In this document: positions 7,796-10,029 of the stretch, one piece after another
How the letters are laid out: each line of letters begins with the position of its first letter
Position numbering within the stretch: the first letter of the stretch is position 1
Assembly (NCBI GenBank): GCA_018222665.1
Contig: JAAEZW010000050.1
Span: forward strand, 1-10,029
DNA length: 10,029 bases
Direction: 5' to 3'
From: Paracoccaceae bacterium
Lineage (GTDB): Bacteria > Pseudomonadota > Alphaproteobacteria > Rhodobacterales > Rhodobacteraceae
Notes under the pieces: generated by a model
The model's database searches: none
What the model was told of the DNA's origin: nothing
The model's input: the letters and a program-made list of their open reading frames with translations, nothing else
Translations under genes and position numbers: made by a program

Positions 7796-9280
7796 ATGAC
7801 ATTTGTATTGGCAATCGATCAGGGAACAACATCAAGTCGCGCGATCCTGTTCGATCAAGACATGAAAATTTGTGGCATTTCGCAAAAGGAATTTACGCAA
7901 CATTTTCCGAATTCTGGCTGGGTCGAACACGATGCGTTTGATTTGTTAAACACAACGCTGCAAACCTGTCGAAATGTCATTGCAGACGTTGGAATAAACC
8001 CGGCTGAGATTGCGGCCATTGGGATCACCAACCAACGTGAAACGACAATCATTTGGGACAAGTCGACGGGCCAACCCATTCATAACGCAATCGTCTGGCA
8101 GGATCGGCGCACATCCGAAATGTGCGAAACACTGCGTGCAGGCAATCATGAAGATATGGTAACCGCGACAACAGGTTTGCTGTTGGATCCCTATTTCAGC
8201 GGAACCAAAGTTGCATGGCTGCTCGACAATGTTGATGGCGCACGCGATCGGGCCAAAGCTGGCGAACTCCTATTTGGCACTGTGGATTCGTGGCTGGTTT
8301 GGAACCTTACGGGTGGGAAATCACATGTAACGGATGCCACAAACGCCGCACGTACATTACTTTATGATATTCACAACGGAAAATGGTCTGATCAAATTTG
8401 TGATCTATTGGATATTCCAACCTGCATGCTGCCAACGGTGATGGACAGTTCAGCTGATTTTGGCGTGGTGTCAGATGATGTGTTCGGCGCTGAAATCCCA
8501 ATTCTGGGGATCGCGGGCGATCAACAGGCGGCAACCGTCGGTCAAGCCTGTTTTGAACCAGGTATGCTAAAATCAACCTATGGAACAGGGTGTTTTGCGC
8601 TGTTGAATACAGGGGATGCACCCGTTCAATCCTCAAACAAAATGCTGACTACGATTGCCTATCAACTTGATGGCAAACCAACCTATGCGCTTGAAGGGTC
8701 GATTTTTGTTGCAGGTGCTGTGGTGCAATGGCTGCGTGACGGGCTAAAAATTATTGAACATGCTGGGGAAACACAGGCACTGGCAGAATCCGCTGATCCG
8801 ATGCAAAACGTAATCATTGTTCCCGCGTTCACCGGACTGGGCGCGCCTTATTGGAACGCAGATTGCCGCGGCGCAACCTTTGGCCTGACACGCAATAGCG
8901 GTCCTGCAGAATTCGCAAAAGCAGCCTTGGAAAGTGTTGGGTTTCAAACGCGCGATCTTTTGGATGCGATGAAATCCGATTGGGGCAGCAGCGGGGATCA
9001 GGTCGTGCGCGTCGATGGGGGGATGTCTGCGTCCGACTGGACGATGCAATTTTTGGCGGATATCACTGGTGCCGTTGTGGATCGTCCAACAATCTTGGAA
9101 ACCACGGCACTTGGGGCGGCTTGGCTGGCTGGGTATCGCGCGGGTATTTATCCAAATCAGGAAGAGTTTGCCAAAACTTGGCAACGCGATGCGCAGTTTA
9201 ATCCAAATATGGCAGATGATATGCGTTCCGAACGTTACGCGGCATGGAAACGCGCTGTAAACGCGACATTGTCTGTTTAA
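7796..9280 (+). CDS. glpK: Glycerol kinase GlpK
   Basis: GlpK phosphorylates glycerol with ATP to glycerol-3-phosphate in the cytoplasm, committing it to catabolism or phospholipid synthesis. The 494-residue product is full length and has the FGGY-kinase layout: [15 protein letters not shown] (6-20) for the first phosphate loop, Arg81-Glu82 ([10 protein letters not shown]) and Tyr133 (DPYFSGTK) for glycerol, catalytic Asp242 in [13 protein letters not shown], and [19 protein letters not shown] (405-422) for the adenosine side. The fructose-1,6-bisphosphate loop of the E. coli enzyme (GGKGGTR before IPISGIAGD) is absent; here the stretch reads [16 protein letters not shown], so that allosteric control is probably missing. 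The start has AAAGGGAG eight bases upstream. Neither glpF nor glpD is present nearby. Its stop shares the TTAA at 9277-9280 with the stop of the convergent methyltransferase gene. Confidence 0.98.
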   Translation: MTFVLAIDQGTTSSRAILFDQDMKICGISQKEFTQHFPNSGWVEHDAFDLLNTTLQTCRNVIADVGINPAEIAAIGITNQRETTIIWDKSTGQPIHNAIVWQDRRTSEMCETLRAGNHEDMVTATTGLLLDPYFSGTKVAWLLDNVDGARDRAKAGELLFGTVDSWLVWNLTGGKSHVTDATNAARTLLYDIHNGKWSDQICDLLDIPTCMLPTVMDSSADFGVVSDDVFGAEIPILGIAGDQQAATVGQACFEPGMLKSTYGTGCFALLNTGDAPVQSSNKMLTTIAYQLDGKPTYALEGSIFVAGAVVQWLRDGLKIIEHAGETQALAESADPMQNVIIVPAFTGLGAPYWNADCRGATFGLTRNSGPAEFAKAALESVGFQTRDLLDAMKSDWGSSGDQVVRVDGGMSASDWTMQFLADITGAVVDRPTILETTALGAAWLAGYRAGIYPNQEEFAKTWQRDAQFNPNMADDMRSERYAAWKRAVNATLSV

Positions 9281-10029
9281 AGCGGATCAGTAAGATGCAA
9301 TGTCACCCGTTTTCCACCATGTGGCACGGGTGGCAGGGATGGCAAAAACGGCAAACCCGTTGCCTTGGCCAATCCGCCATCTGTCGTCAGAATGCCAACT
9401 TTCCAACCCTTAAAGCGCGTTTTTAGTGTTTGACCCATCGCCCCATAGAGCGAAAACAACATTTTGCGTTCACCGATGCGACCGCCATAGGGTGGATTAA
9501 TAATCACAATTCCCGCAGGCGCATCTGGCGGTTCAAGATCGCTAATCGCGGCATGTTGAAACTCAATCATGTCGCCAACTGCTGCGCGATTGGCATTATC
9601 CTTCGAAAGGCGGATTGCCCCCATATCGCGATCAAATCCGAAAAACCGGCCCAAAACTTGCCTTGGCTTTGCACTTTTCTTCAGTTGATCCCATTTACCG
9701 TGATCGAATGAGGCAAGTTTTTCAAAGGCAAATGAACGCGTTCGTCCTGGGAACAAACCCGCTGCTTGCTCAGCCGCTTCAATCGGAAATGTCCCAGAAC
9801 CGCACATAGGATCAACAACAGTCTGTGATCCGTCATATCCCAATTGTCGCAAAAATAATGACGCCAGCGTTTCGCGCATGGGCGCTTTGTTCAATGCTTC
9901 TTTATGTCCACGAATGTGAAGTGCGAGGCCGCTTGTATCGATTGAGAATGTGCAAAAATCATCAAAAATCCGCACTTTTAAAACCAGCTCGGCCTCTGGC
10001 GAAATCTCAACACCTGCTGTTTCGTTTAT
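9277..10029 (-). CDS. RlmL/YpsC-type class I SAM-dependent RNA methyltransferase, C-terminal part
   Basis: This is the last 250 codons of a gene that continues past the right edge: the frame stays open upstream of the GTG at 9975 and encodes family-like residues ([20 protein letters not shown]), so that GTG is not the start. The visible part is the methyltransferase domain of the THUMP-containing UPF0020 family, which modifies guanine at N2 in 23S rRNA (E. coli RlmL, B. subtilis YpsC). The SAM-binding motif [15 protein letters not shown] lies at residues 73-87 from the edge and the catalytic [10 protein letters not shown] at 178-187. The THUMP domain that binds RNA would be in the missing N-terminal part. 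It is convergent with glpK, the stop codons overlapping by four bases. Family assignment is firm; the exact target base is not. Confidence 0.9.
   Translation of the reverse strand: MNETAGVEISPEAELVLKVRIFDDFCTFSIDTSGLALHIRGHKEALNKAPMRETLASLFLRQLGYDGSQTVVDPMCGSGTFPIEAAEQAAGLFPGRTRSFAFEKLASFDHGKWDQLKKSAKPRQVLGRFFGFDRDMGAIRLSKDNANRAAVGDMIEFQHAAISDLEPPDAPAGIVIINPPYGGRIGERKMLFSLYGAMGQTLKTRFKGWKVGILTTDGGLAKATGLPFLPSLPPVPHGGKRVTLHLTDPL
9304..9332 (+). other. Nested hairpin downstream of glpK, inside the methyltransferase gene
   Basis: CACCCGT and ACGGGTG form a perfect 7-bp outer stem; inside it CCAC and GTGG form a 4-bp inner stem with a CAT loop. It begins 24 bases after the glpK stop. No T-run follows on the plus strand, so it is not a standard intrinsic terminator, but it could define or protect the glpK 3' end. 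It is also coding sequence on the minus strand, so it may be coincidental. Confidence 0.35.

Noticed and set aside
9973..9975. GTG as the start of the methyltransferase gene
   Set aside because: The frame remains open to the window edge with family-like sequence, and the protein would lack its expected N-terminal part.

Overview
The window reads as chromosomal DNA from an alphaproteobacterium, most likely of the marine Roseobacter/Rhodobacteraceae type. This is inferred from protein style: PstA and PstC carry the long N-terminal extra domains typical of alphaproteobacterial phosphate permeases, PstS begins its mature part with a GSSTVLPYAS motif, and the GlpR/GlpK and NsrR-like sequences fit the same group. 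Base composition is moderate by eye (not computed). Gene density is high, and no tRNA, rRNA, CRISPR or insertion sequence was found.

Layout. Positions 1-3098 (minus strand) hold the start of a high-affinity phosphate uptake operon in the order pstS, pstC, pstA, with pstA running off the left edge; pstB, phoU and phoB would be expected beyond it. A run of Pho-box-like heptamers lies upstream of pstS, and a perfect hairpin followed by five U residues lies between pstS and pstC. Positions 3250-5501 (minus) hold katG, a complete bifunctional catalase-peroxidase, with a strong intrinsic terminator just after it. Across a 234-bp AT-rich divergent spacer is an Rrf2-family Fe-S regulator resembling NsrR (5736-6143, plus). 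Positions 6144-7681 (minus) hold a DeoR/GlpR-type repressor and, 8 bases after it, an orphan molybdate-binding protein (modA). Divergent from glpR is glpK, glycerol kinase (7796-9280, plus). From 9277 to the right edge on the minus strand is the C-terminal part of a RlmL/YpsC-type RNA methyltransferase.

How the parts work together. PstS captures phosphate in the periplasm and PstC/PstA form the membrane channel; the Pho boxes imply PhoB control, and the intercistronic terminator should keep PstS in excess over the permease. KatG removes peroxide, and its promoter region is shared with the Fe-S sensor gene, so that regulator may control it. GlpR very likely controls glpK from the shared 114-bp spacer, and modA is tied to the same transcript as glpR, an unexpected pairing. 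Two convergent gene pairs (nsrR-like/modA and glpK/methyltransferase) have no spacer at all between their stop codons.

I did not find a clearly novel system. The most useful leads are regulatory: the pstS-pstC attenuator, the extended Pho-box array, the katG/Rrf2 divergent promoter with a palindrome over the katG -35, and the glpR-modA coupling.
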